DNA of 64,000 bases from Poindextera sp041691315. GTDB lineage: Bacteria; Pseudomonadota; Alphaproteobacteria; Caulobacterales; Caulobacteraceae. This document shows positions 24,493 through 32,494 of this stretch, in pieces. Location of the stretch: contig JBEPUW010000017.1 of the NCBI GenBank assembly GCA_041691315.1, positions 11,641 through 75,640 of the forward strand, given 5' to 3'. Every line of letters starts with the position of its first letter. The first letter of the stretch is position 1. The position numbers were made by a program, and so were the translations under genes. Under the pieces are notes generated by a model, which had not been told where the DNA came from, did not search any database, and was given only the letters and a program-made list of their open reading frames with translations.

Positions 24493-25131
24493 ATGCAGCG
24501 CGGACGTTTCATCAGCCTCGAAGGCGGCGAGGGGGCCGGCAAGTCGACTCAAGGACGGCGGCTGGCTGAGCGGCTGGGCGCGGACGGGCGCGAGGTGGTG
24601 CTGACGCGAGAGCCGGGCGGCTCAGCCGGAGCGGAGGCGATCCGCAGCCTGCTGGTCGAGGGCGAGGCCGATCGCTGGTCGGCGGTCAGCGAGACGCTTT
24701 TGATGTACGCCGCGCGCCGCGACCATATCGAGCGGCTGATCGAGCCGGCGCTGGAGCGCGGCGCCTGGGTGATCTGCGACCGCTTCCTGGATTCCACCCG
24801 CGCCTATCAGGGCGCGGCGGGCGGCGCGCCGACGGCCCTGATCGAGGCGCTGGAGTTGGATGTGGTCGGGGCGGTGACGCCGGACCTGACCCTGATCCTG
24901 GACATGCCGGTCGAGGCGGGACTGGCGCGCGCCGCCGGTCGGGCGGGCGGGGAAGGGCGGTTCGAGTCCAAGGGCCACAGTTTCCACACGCGGCTGCGTC
25001 AGGCCTTTCTCGACATCGCCGCGCGCGAACCCGAGCGATGCGCGGTGCTGTCGGCCGAGGGCGACCCGGATGCGGTCGCCACGCGGATCTGGGACGTGGT
25101 CGCGGCGCGGCTGGAGGTCTCCGGTGGCTGA
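24493..25131 (+). CDS. tmk: Thymidylate kinase
   Basis: 212 residues. FISLEGGEGAGKSTQ is the P-loop, TREPGGS the dTMP-binding loop and ICDRFLDSTRAYQG the DRx motif plus lid region. It phosphorylates dTMP to dTDP for DNA synthesis. ATG 24493 is preferred over the GTG at 24484. It overlaps holB by 8 bases, and tmk-holB-tatD-MBL hydrolase is a common bacterial order, so the four are one operon. Confidence 0.96.
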   Translation: MQRGRFISLEGGEGAGKSTQGRRLAERLGADGREVVLTREPGGSAGAEAIRSLLVEGEADRWSAVSETLLMYAARRDHIERLIEPALERGAWVICDRFLDSTRAYQGAAGGAPTALIEALELDVVGAVTPDLTLILDMPVEAGLARAAGRAGGEGRFESKGHSFHTRLRQAFLDIAAREPERCAVLSAEGDPDAVATRIWDVVAARLEVSGG

Positions 25132-26128
25132 GGCGATCGAGGTCGCCCATCCGCGCGACGTCTACGCCTATGAGCGCGGCGAGGCGCTCGACGCGGCCTT
25201 CAGCAACGCCCTGGCGCGCGGGCGGCTGCATCACGGTTGGCTGCTGACCGGACCGGAGGGCATCGGCAAGGCGACGTTCGCTTATCGCGCCGCGCGGCGG
25301 CTGCTGGGCGCGGCGCCCTATCCCGAGCTCGGCCTGTTGGGCGCCTCGCCGGAGGACCGGGTGAGCCGCCAGGTGGCGGCGCGCTCGCATCCGGACCTGA
25401 TGGTGCTGGAGCGGGTCGGCGAGGACGGCAAGGCGCGCAAGGTGATCCCGGTCGACGACGCCCGCCGGCTGCCCGAGTTCTTCTCAAAATCACCGTCCAT
25501 GGGCGGATATCGCGTCGCCATCGTGGATGCGGTGGATGACATGAATCCGAATGCCGCCAATGCCTTGCTGAAGACATTGGAGGAACCGCCGGAGCGCGGC
25601 GTGCTGTTCCTGATCAGCCATGCGCCCGGCGGCCTGCTGACCACCATCCGCTCGCGCTGCCGGAGGCTGCGCTTCGAGCCCTGGCCGGAAGCCGAGGCGG
25701 CCGCCTTCGTCCAGGCGCGCTCGCAGGTCTCGGCCGAGGATGCGCTGAACCTGGCGCGGATGAGCCGGGGTTCGCCCGGCCGGGCGCTGGAGCTGGCGGC
25801 CCGGGGCGCCATCGCCGTCGACCAGGCGGCGCGCGAGCTGATCCGGCGCCTGCCGGAGACCGACACGCCGGCGCTGCAGAGCCTGGCCGACAGTTTTCGG
25901 GGGGCGGAGGGGATGGACCGCTTCACCCTGCTGTTCGACCGGCTGAGCGACCACGTCCGGCTGCGCGCCGAGGTGGCCGCCGAGGAGGGCAGTCGCGACA
26001 GCGATCGCTGGGCGGACGCCTGGTCGAAGCTGGCCGCCCTGCCGCGCGAGGTCGAGGGGTTGAACCTGGACCGGGCCGACGCCTTCTGGACCGCGCTCGG
26101 CGACCTGCGCGCCGCGGCCAGGACCTGA
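25124..26128 (+). CDS. holB: DNA polymerase III delta' subunit
   Basis: 334 residues from GTG 25124, inside the end of tmk. GWLLTGPEGIGKATFAYRAA is the P-loop region (Walker A with Thr after Lys), NAANALLKTLEEPP is the conserved clamp-loader segment, and LISHAPGGLLTTIRSRCRRL contains the SRC motif typical of clamp-loader subunits. It is part of the clamp loader that places the beta clamp on DNA. The four Cys of the usual zinc module are not present, as in other alphaproteobacterial delta' proteins as far as I know. Confidence 0.93.
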   Translation: MAEAIEVAHPRDVYAYERGEALDAAFSNALARGRLHHGWLLTGPEGIGKATFAYRAARRLLGAAPYPELGLLGASPEDRVSRQVAARSHPDLMVLERVGEDGKARKVIPVDDARRLPEFFSKSPSMGGYRVAIVDAVDDMNPNAANALLKTLEEPPERGVLFLISHAPGGLLTTIRSRCRRLRFEPWPEAEAAAFVQARSQVSAEDALNLARMSRGSPGRALELAARGAIAVDQAARELIRRLPETDTPALQSLADSFRGAEGMDRFTLLFDRLSDHVRLRAEVAAEEGSRDSDRWADAWSKLAALPREVEGLNLDRADAFWTALGDLRAAART

Positions 26129-26137
26129 CCGCCGACC

Positions 26138-26914
26138 ATGCTGATCGACAGCCACGTCAATCTGAGCGCGCCGCAGTTCGCCGGCGATCGCGAGGCGGTC
26201 ATCGCGCGGGCGAGGGCGGCCGGCATCAGCCTGATGTTAACCATTTGCGATCGGGTTTCGGCCTTCGACGCGGTGCGCGAAATCGCCGACACGCACGCGG
26301 ATATCTGGTGCAGCGTCGGCACCCATCCGCACGAATCGAAAGAAAATCTTACGCTGTCCGTTAACGATCTTACCGACCGTGCGCACGGCCGCGTCGTCGG
26401 AATCGGAGAGACCGGACTCGACTTCTTTTATGACCACAGCCCACGTGATTCGCAACGCGCGATCTTTGTTATCCACATAAAAGCGGCGAGGCTGACCGGT
26501 CTGCCGCTGATCGTGCATGCGCGCGACGCCGATACGGAAATGGCTGAAATCCTTGAGGAAGAATATGCTAAGGGGCCGTTCAAGCTGCTGTTGCACTGCT
26601 ATACCAGCGGGCCTGAGTTAGCGCGGCGGGCGGCGGCTTTGGGCGCCTTTTTCTCGGTCTCCGGCATCGCCACCTTCAAGGCGGCCGAAGCCGTGCGGGC
26701 GGTAGTCCGGGACATGCCGGAGGACCGCATCATCGTCGAAACCGATTGTCCCTATCTCGCGCCGGTCCCCATGCGCGGCCGACGCAATGAGCCTGCCTTT
26801 CTGCCGCATGTCCTAGCCAAACTGGCCGAGGTTCGGGGTTGGACTCTGGACGAGGCCGAGGCGAAAACCGAGGACGCCTTCTTCGCCCTGTTCGACCGGA
26901 TCCCGCGCCCATGA
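26138..26914 (+). CDS. TatD family hydrolase with altered metal motif
   Basis: 258 residues, TIM-barrel amidohydrolase. GIGETGLDFFYDHSPRDSQ holds the metal-binding Glu, PLIVHARDAD and LLHCYTSG the two later His, and VETDCPYLAPVP the last Asp, all as in TatD. The N-terminal motif is DSHVNLS, where most TatD proteins have HxH (DSHCHL): the second His is Asn. TatD proteins are 3'-5' exonucleases or DNases; loss of one ligand may alter metal number. Start ATG 26138, 10 bases after holB; it overlaps the next gene by ATGA. Confidence 0.9.
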   Translation: MLIDSHVNLSAPQFAGDREAVIARARAAGISLMLTICDRVSAFDAVREIADTHADIWCSVGTHPHESKENLTLSVNDLTDRAHGRVVGIGETGLDFFYDHSPRDSQRAIFVIHIKAARLTGLPLIVHARDADTEMAEILEEEYAKGPFKLLLHCYTSGPELARRAAALGAFFSVSGIATFKAAEAVRAVVRDMPEDRIIVETDCPYLAPVPMRGRRNEPAFLPHVLAKLAEVRGWTLDEAEAKTEDAFFALFDRIPRP

Positions 26915-27723
26915 CCGGCGCGCTCGAGTTCACCATCCTGGGCTGCGGCTCGTCGGCCGGCGTCCCGCGCGCGGATGGAAACTGGGGCGTCTGCGACCCG
27001 ACCGATCCGCGCAACAGCCGCTCGCGCTGTTCGCTCCTGGTGCGCCGGTCGTCGCCCGAAGGCGCCGAGCATGAGACGACGGTGCTGGTCGACACCTCGC
27101 CGGACCTGCGGCTGCAGACCGCCGGGGCCGGGGCCAAGCGGCTGGATGCCGTACTCTTCACCCACGACCACGCCGACCAGACCCATGGGCTCGACGACGT
27201 CCGCGCCTTCGCGCTCCGCAACCGCCGGCGCACAGCCTGCCACATGGACGAGGCCACCCACGCGACCTTGATGAAGCGCTTCGGCTACATCTTCCGGGGC
27301 GAGGGCGGCTACCCGGCCATCTGCGACGACCACCTGATCCCGCCACACGGGACCCCGTGGGCGGTCGACGGTCCGTCGGGATCCATACCCATCGTCACTT
27401 TCGACCAGGATCACGGGGCCATCCGCTCGGTCGGATACCGTTTCGGGTCCGTGGCCTATTCCAGCGACGTGGTCGATCTGCCGCCCGAGGCCTTTGCGGC
27501 CCTGGCCGGGGTCAGGGTGTGGATCGTCGATGCGCTGCGCTACACGCCGCACCCAACCCACGCGCACCTGGCCAAGACGTTGGACTGGGTGGAGCGGATA
27601 AGACCCGAACGCACCATCTTAACGAACATGCATATCGATTTGGATTACAAGACCTTGCAGGCGGAACTGCCGTCCGACGTTGAAGCGGCCTATGACGGCC
27701 TGCGCTTCACGATCGAGGGCTGA
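26911..27723 (+). CDS. Metallo-beta-lactamase-fold hydrolase, PhnP-like
   Basis: 270 residues. ILGCGSSAGVPRADGNWGVC and the repeated RNSRSRCSLLV resemble the PhnP/lipoyl-like MBL branch; FTHDHADQTHGLDD is the HxHxDH zinc motif and later NMHIDLDY supplies another His. Phosphodiesterase activity on cyclic phosphates is likely from the family. It overlaps tatD by four bases as the last gene of the tmk operon and its last 17 bases overlap the convergent ECF42 gene. Confidence 0.85.
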   Translation: MTGALEFTILGCGSSAGVPRADGNWGVCDPTDPRNSRSRCSLLVRRSSPEGAEHETTVLVDTSPDLRLQTAGAGAKRLDAVLFTHDHADQTHGLDDVRAFALRNRRRTACHMDEATHATLMKRFGYIFRGEGGYPAICDDHLIPPHGTPWAVDGPSGSIPIVTFDQDHGAIRSVGYRFGSVAYSSDVVDLPPEAFAALAGVRVWIVDALRYTPHPTHAHLAKTLDWVERIRPERTILTNMHIDLDYKTLQAELPSDVEAAYDGLRFTIEG

Positions 27724-29008
27724 GCCCGGCCGCCTCCGCCGCGCGGCGCCTGAGCAGGTCCTGTTCACGCCGGTTGCCGGTCAGGCCCGCGGCGGCTTCG
27801 AAGGCGGCGCGCGCCTCGTTGTAGCGGCCAAGCTTAAAAAGCAGGTCGCCGCGAACGCTGGGCAGCAGGTGGTAGGTTTTCAGCGCCGGATCGCTCATCA
27901 GGGCGTCGACGATCGCCAGGCCGGCGGCCGGGCCTTCGGCCATGCCGACAGCGATGGCGCGGTTAAGTTCGACGACCGGGGAGGGCGCGGTCGCCGCGAG
28001 CTCGGCATAGAGGCCGGCGATGCGCGCCCAGTCGGTGTCGGCCGCGGCGCTGGCCTTGGCGTGACAGGCGACGATGGCCGCCTGCAGCGCATAGACGCCG
28101 CCGGCGCCGCCGAGCTCGCGGGCGCGGGCCAGCGCCTGCATCCCGCGGCGGATCTGCAGCTGGTCCCAGAGCCCGCGGTTCTGCTCGAGCAGCAGGATGG
28201 GCTCGCCGGCCGCGTCGGTGCGCGCCGCCGCGCGCGAGGCGTTCAGCTCCATCAGCGCCAGCAGGCCGTGGGCTTCGGGCTCGTGCGGCGCCATGGCGGT
28301 AAGCGCGCGGCCCATGCGCCGGGCCTCGTCGCACAGCTGCGGGCGCAGCCAGTCGTCGCCGCGGGCGGCGGTATAGCCCTCGTTGAAGATCAGATAGACC
28401 ACCTCCAGCACCGACGAGAGCCGCTCCGCCAGTTCCTCGCCGCGCGGGGTCTCGTAGGCCAGGCCGGAGTCCGACAGGGTGCGCTTGGCGCGCACGATGC
28501 GCTGGGCGATGGTCGCCTCGGGCAGCAGGAAAGCCCTGGCGATCTCCTCTGTGGTCGAGCCGCAGATCATCCTGAGCGCCAGGGCGACACGGCCGTCACG
28601 CGACAGGCGCGGGTGGCAGGCGGTGAAGATCAGCCTGAGCAGCTCGTCGCCGATGTCGTCGTCCAGGGCGGAGTCCAGATCGGGCATCGCCTGCTGTTCG
28701 GCCTCCAGTTCGCGGGCGACCATGCCGTGCTTGCGCTCCAGCATGCGGCGGCGGCGCAGGTGATCCAGCGCCCGGCGCTTGGCGGTGGCCATCAGCCAGG
28801 CGCCCGGCTTCTCCGGAACACCGGTCGCCGGCCATCGCTCAAGCGCGGCGACCAGGGCGTCCTGGGTCAGTTCCTCGGCCAGCGGCACGTCGCGCAGCAT
28901 CCTGGCCAGGCTGGTGATCAGCCGCGGCTGTTCGATCCGCCAGACCGCCAGGATGGCGCGATGCGCGGCGGCGTCGCTCAAGGCGACCGCCGCGGCGCCG
29001 GAGGCCAT
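27707..29008 (-). CDS. ECF42-type sigma factor with C-terminal extension
   Basis: 433 residues from ATG 29008. Region 2 is seen in LITSLARMLRDVPLAEELTQ and AWLMATAKRRALDHLRRRR, region 4 in LALRMICGSTTEEIARAFL followed by PEATIAQRIVRAKRTL. The long C-terminal half (NEGYTAARGDDW, then several TPR-like helices ending LGRYNEARAAFEAAAGL) is the DUF6596/TPR-like extension that defines the ECF42 group. These sigma factors have no anti-sigma partner and are linked to DGPF proteins; here the DGPF gene is 4 bases upstream. Confidence 0.88.
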   Translation of the reverse strand: MASGAAAVALSDAAAHRAILAVWRIEQPRLITSLARMLRDVPLAEELTQDALVAALERWPATGVPEKPGAWLMATAKRRALDHLRRRRMLERKHGMVARELEAEQQAMPDLDSALDDDIGDELLRLIFTACHPRLSRDGRVALALRMICGSTTEEIARAFLLPEATIAQRIVRAKRTLSDSGLAYETPRGEELAERLSSVLEVVYLIFNEGYTAARGDDWLRPQLCDEARRMGRALTAMAPHEPEAHGLLALMELNASRAAARTDAAGEPILLLEQNRGLWDQLQIRRGMQALARARELGGAGGVYALQAAIVACHAKASAAADTDWARIAGLYAELAATAPSPVVELNRAIAVGMAEGPAAGLAIVDALMSDPALKTYHLLPSVRGDLLFKLGRYNEARAAFEAAAGLTGNRREQDLLRRRAAEAAGLSPRS

Positions 29009-29012
29009 GGCC

Positions 29013-29372
29013 TTAGCCGCCGGCGAACCCGGCAAAGGCGCGGACTTCGCATGTTCCCTCCCAACCGGGCATGAAGTCCTTGTGAAGCTGCATGAATTCC
29101 ACCGCCGACGCCACGGCTTCCTCCTTGCCGGGCAGCTCGAAAATGGCGTAGCCGCCGATGACCTCCTTGGCCTCGACAAAGGGGCCGTCGAGCACGCTGA
29201 GCCGCCCGTCGCTGATCGTCACCCGGGCGCCCGCGGCGACGGGCATCAGTCCGCCGTTGTCGATCATCCGACCAGCCTTGATCTCGCGCTCGGCCAGGCC
29301 GTGCATGGCCTCCATCAGTTCCAGCGTCGGCGGTCCGGAATGGTCGGATGTGACGATGTACATGAAACGCAT
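29013..29372 (-). CDS. YCII-related DGPF-domain protein
   Basis: 119 residues. MRFMYIVTSDHS opens the YCII fold and LDGPFVEAKEVIGGYAIFE contains the DGPF motif with the following Glu and Lys that name the family. Ferredoxin-like alpha/beta barrel, role unknown. It stands directly before the ECF42 gene, the standard pairing, and is likely controlled by that sigma factor. Start ATG 29372, with AGGAGG about 8 bases upstream. Confidence 0.88.
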   Translation of the reverse strand: MRFMYIVTSDHSGPPTLELMEAMHGLAEREIKAGRMIDNGGLMPVAAGARVTISDGRLSVLDGPFVEAKEVIGGYAIFELPGKEEAVASAVEFMQLHKDFMPGWEGTCEVRAFAGFAGG

Positions 29373-29534
29373 CTGAGGGGTCCTCCTTAGGGCGAGACGG
29401 TCTCGCTATTCAGGACGACGAACCAGCCGATAGCGGATCGACATGCGCGGCCTATCTAAATCGCGCCAGGATCGACCGCACCGACAGCGGGAACTGAGAT
29501 CGCATTCCGCCCCGACGCGGGTTGCCGCTTTGCC

Positions 29535-29563
29535 TGTCATGATATATTTGGAATATCATGACA
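29535..29563 (+). promoter_or_regulatory. Operator of VapBC module 2
   Basis: TGTCATGATAT (29535-29545) and ATATCATGACA (29553-29563) form a perfect 11-base inverted repeat around a 7-base spacer. The right arm contains the vapB start codon (29558). TATATT inside it is a good -10 with TTGCCG (29522-29527) as a possible -35, again predicting a very short leader. Autorepression by the antitoxin is the natural reading. Confidence 0.65.
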
Positions 29564-29824
29564 ACAGCGCCCATCCAAATTCGAAACCAAGACGTGGTTC
29601 GCGACATTCGCGAACTGGCCCGTCTGACTCAAATGCCGATAACCGAGGCGGTTGCGACGGCGGTGAGAAGCGAACTCGGCCGCGCCCGCCGTGTCTCCGA
29701 CGCCGAGCGCACAACCAGACTTCTCGCCATCGACGCAGCGGTAAAACAGTTCAGGCAGGCGCCGGTCACAGGGCGGCTATTGAGCGATGACGACCTCTAT
29801 GACCAGGACGGTCTGCCGCGATGA
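29558..29824 (+). CDS. VapB-type antitoxin, ribbon-helix-helix
   Basis: 88 residues. IQIRNQDVVRDIRELARLTQ and MPITEAVATAVRSELGRARR match the short VapB/PSK-type family in which the N-terminal strand QIRN pairs in the dimer. The C-terminus (GRLLSDDDLYDQDGLPR) is the typical toxin-binding tail with DDxLYDxxGLPR. It overlaps vapC by ATGA. The start codon lies in the operator. Confidence 0.87.
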   Translation: MTTAPIQIRNQDVVRDIRELARLTQMPITEAVATAVRSELGRARRVSDAERTTRLLAIDAAVKQFRQAPVTGRLLSDDDLYDQDGLPR

Positions 29825-30213
29825 TGGTCGTCGATGCATCGGCGGTCCTGGCGATCTTGCTGGATGAGCCCGAGGCGGACTCCTTCGGAATCGTTCTGGC
29901 CGAGGCGCCCGACGCACTCATCTCGCCGGTCAATCTATGGGAGGTGATGGTCCGGGCGCGATCGCTGCGAGGCGAGGCGGGCGTCCAAGCTGCGGAAACG
30001 CTCATGGCCGGACTCCAGCTTCGTGTCGCGCCGGTCACGGCCGAACACGCGCGTCTTGCAGTCGAAGCGTCGGTCCTATTTGGCCGTGGCAAACCCGCCG
30101 CCCTGAATATGGGCGACTGTTTCGCTTATGCGCTCGCGAAGTCAGAAGCGTGTGGGCTTCTGTTCAAAGGTGCGGATTTCACTCGCACGGATGTAGAGCC
30201 CGCGGCGCACTGA
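29821..30213 (+). CDS. VapC-type PIN-domain ribonuclease toxin
   Basis: 130 residues. MVVDASAVLAILLDEPEAD has the first Asp, NLWEVMVRARSL the Glu, and NMGDCFAYALAKSEACGLLFKGADF the third and fourth acidic positions (GDCFAYALA is the family hallmark). Complete, so probably active. It is only distantly similar to the VapC at 23014, so the two modules arrived separately. Confidence 0.92.
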   Translation: MMVVDASAVLAILLDEPEADSFGIVLAEAPDALISPVNLWEVMVRARSLRGEAGVQAAETLMAGLQLRVAPVTAEHARLAVEASVLFGRGKPAALNMGDCFAYALAKSEACGLLFKGADFTRTDVEPAAH

Positions 30214-30287
30214 CCGTGCACGCTTATTGCCGATAATCTATCTTAGACGCATCATTGATATTATCCGCCACCCAGCAATGTCGCACC

Positions 30288-30309
30288 GGCGCCAGTTCGA
30301 GATGGCGCC
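30288..30309. repeat. Inverted repeat after vapC
   Basis: GGCGCCA (30288-30294) and TGGCGCC (30303-30309) form a 7-bp stem with an 8-base loop in the 173-base gap before the reductase gene. There is no T-run; it could be a weak terminator for the vapBC transcript. Nothing else is seen in the gap. Confidence 0.3.
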
Positions 30310-30386
30310 CTCCTGCGTTGGCGCTGTAGGCCGAGGATCGCTAGATCGCAACTGGTTGTGGATTGATATCGGTTATGGAGGCGGAC

Positions 30387-31028
30387 ATGGGACGAGTGAG
30401 GGTGGCTGGGTTCAGCCTTTCCTTGGATGGCTTTGGTGCAGGACCGGAGCAGACTCTCGAGGACCCACTCGGCAAACGCGGCCCTGAGCTGCATCGCTGG
30501 TTCGTCGGGACGAAGGCGTTCAAGACCATGTTCGGCGAGAGCGGCGGCTCGGAAGGCGTGGACGACGACTATGGCCGCCGCTCGATGGAGGGCTTCGGCG
30601 CCTTCATCCTCGGCCGCAACATGTTCGGGCCCGTGCGCGGCGAACGGCCGGACGAAAGCTGGACGGGCTGGTGGGGCAAGGATCCTCCGTACCACGCTCC
30701 GACCTTCATCCTGACGCATCACCCGCGCGACCCGATCGTGATGGACGGCGGCACCACCTTCCACTTCGTGACGGACGGAATCCACGCGGCGCTGGAGCGC
30801 GCCCGCGCCGCCGCGGGAGACCTGGACGTCAAGATCGGTGGCGGCGTCTCGACCGTTCGCCAGTATCTGCAGGGCGGCCTCATCGACGAGTTGCACTTCG
30901 CGTTCTCGCCCATCATGCTCGGGACGGGCGAGGCAATGTTCGAAAACCTCGATCTGCCCGCGCTTGGGTACCGGGTGACGCAAACCGCGCCAACCGAACT
31001 CGCGACGCACGTCGTACTCAGCCGCTAG
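30387..31028 (+). CDS. Dihydrofolate reductase / RibD C-terminal family
   Basis: 213 residues. VRVAGFSLSLDGFGAGPEQ, MEGFGAFILGRNMFGP and DVKIGGGVSTVRQYLQGGLI followed by DELHFAFSPIMLGTGE are the RibD C-terminal/DHFR-like blocks: the IGGG loop binds the NADP phosphate and DELxxxxxPxxLG is the family ending. Members reduce pteridine- or riboflavin-like substrates; the true substrate is unknown. ATG 30387 has GGAGG 6 bases upstream. Confidence 0.87.
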   Translation: MGRVRVAGFSLSLDGFGAGPEQTLEDPLGKRGPELHRWFVGTKAFKTMFGESGGSEGVDDDYGRRSMEGFGAFILGRNMFGPVRGERPDESWTGWWGKDPPYHAPTFILTHHPRDPIVMDGGTTFHFVTDGIHAALERARAAAGDLDVKIGGGVSTVRQYLQGGLIDELHFAFSPIMLGTGEAMFENLDLPALGYRVTQTAPTELATHVVLSR

Positions 31029-31115
31029 TGCTGTTCCCCTGGGACGCGGCTTGCGGAGGTCCGCGTTAAGTAGCTAAGCTGGCCTCCCGGACAATCACCC
31101 AGGTCCGGAGGCCCC

Positions 31116-31727
31116 ATGCATCCTGTTCGGCTCTACGATTTTCCGTTCTCGGGGAACGGTTACAAAGTGCGCTTGGCGCTTTCGATGCTCGGCATCGCGG
31201 TGGAGTATCAGGTCATCGATATTCTCGAAGGTCAGTCGCGCACACCCCAATTTCTGGCGATGAGTCCCATAGGGCAGATCCCACTGCTTGAACTCTCCGA
31301 TGGAAGCCACCTTTGGGAAAGCAACGCCATCTTGTTTTGGCTAGCGGAAGGTACATCGCTGATGCCGGCAAGTCGGCTTGGTCGATCTCAGATGATCAAA
31401 TGGATGTGCTTTGAACAAAACCGACTTGATAAGGTGCTTGGACGAGCAAAATTCCTGAAAGCCTATCCGAACTTCCGCGAAACGACTCAGGCGGAGTTTG
31501 ATGGTTGGCACGCCGAGGGACACGACGCACTTGGCATCATAAATACGGCGCTTGAAGACCGAACGTTCATCGTAGGAGACGTCTTTTCCGCTGCGGACAT
31601 CTGCCTGTACGGCTATGTCCACAGCGCTAGAGACGGTGGGTTTCAGCTGGATAGATTTCCAAGCATCACGTCTTGGCTGGCGCGGGTTACCCTCCAACCT
31701 GGGTACGTCACCATCGATCAGTACTGA
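31116..31727 (+). CDS. Glutathione S-transferase family protein
   Basis: 203 residues. The thioredoxin-like N-domain starts VRLYDFPFSGNGYKVRLALS, with the catalytic Ser/Tyr region in the SGN loop, and MSPIGQIPLLEL carries the cis-Pro (QIP) followed by WESNAILFWLAEG with the ESxAI glutathione contact. The C-domain has FSAADICLYGYVH, the SxAD capping motif. It probably conjugates or isomerises an unknown compound. Codon use is less GC-rich than neighbours. GGAGG lies upstream of ATG 31116. Confidence 0.88.
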   Translation: MHPVRLYDFPFSGNGYKVRLALSMLGIAVEYQVIDILEGQSRTPQFLAMSPIGQIPLLELSDGSHLWESNAILFWLAEGTSLMPASRLGRSQMIKWMCFEQNRLDKVLGRAKFLKAYPNFRETTQAEFDGWHAEGHDALGIINTALEDRTFIVGDVFSAADICLYGYVHSARDGGFQLDRFPSITSWLARVTLQPGYVTIDQY

Positions 31728-31795
31728 ATGAGCCGGGCCGAGCTGATGGCGTCGAGGGCGGCAGAAGCTCTGGGTATCCACGTCCGAACGCGCGG

Positions 31796-32482
31796 TCATT
31801 TCATCCGGGCTGTCGCCATTGCGAGCGCGGTTGTCGCAAGGCTGGCCGGTTCGGAGACCAGGCCATTCGCCCCCGCGGCCTCCAGCTCATCGCGGGTTCC
31901 GTAACCCCAAAGCACGCCAACGGCGCGCATGCTGTTCGCGTGAGCGCCGGCGACGTCATATCGACGATCGCCGACCATCACGCAGTGGTTCCGCGCCAGC
32001 GCGTGACGCTGGACGATATGAGCGATCAGCTCCGGCTTGTGGTCCAGCACGCCGCCCGCCTCCGAGCCATGGACGGCGATGAACAGGCTGTCGAAGCCGA
32101 TATGGTCCAGAATGCGCTGGGCGAATTCCGGGCGCTTTGACGTCGCGAGGATGAGCTGCGCGCCCGCGCTCCGCATGGCCGTCAGCGCCTGAGCAATGCC
32201 CGGGTAAGGCAGGCTGCTGAACAGCCCGCGCCGGCCATAGTCCTCGCGGTAGGCCGATACCGCCTCGGTGACCCGATCGTCGCCGTAGGGTTCAAGCAGC
32301 AACCGCATGAGGTCTTCGATCGGCGGGCCAATCATCGCGGAAAGGTCGAGCGATGGTTCGGGGGCATGCCCCAGGGCCTGGAGCGCCGCCCGGCAGCTCG
32401 ACAGAATGCCCGGCTGCGAATCGACCAGAGTCCCATCGAGATCCAAGAGAATTGTCGGGACAGGCGCGGGCATGGCCGGCAT
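31796..32482 (-). CDS. HAD-superfamily phosphatase, Gph-like
   Basis: 228 residues. ILLDLDGTLVDSQPG gives the nucleophile Asp and the second Asp; ILATSKRP is motif II (Ser/Thr), and CVMVGDRRYDVAGAHANSM holds motif IV Asp residues, with a Lys in DHKPELIAH as motif III. A helical cap lies between. It is like phosphoglycolate phosphatase and PpaX; the substrate is unconfirmed. The start may be 32482 or 32473. It is followed by the DUF4287 gene, whose stop is 12 bases upstream. Confidence 0.86.
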   Translation of the reverse strand: MPAMPAPVPTILLDLDGTLVDSQPGILSSCRAALQALGHAPEPSLDLSAMIGPPIEDLMRLLLEPYGDDRVTEAVSAYREDYGRRGLFSSLPYPGIAQALTAMRSAGAQLILATSKRPEFAQRILDHIGFDSLFIAVHGSEAGGVLDHKPELIAHIVQRHALARNHCVMVGDRRYDVAGAHANSMRAVGVLWGYGTRDELEAAGANGLVSEPASLATTALAMATARMK

Positions 32483-32494
32483 TCGACTTTGCGA

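Noticed and set aside
24241..24552. N-terminal extension of the kinase frame through the tRNA gene
   Set aside because: The extra residues are the tRNA-Ser sequence read as protein; the kinase starts at 24240.
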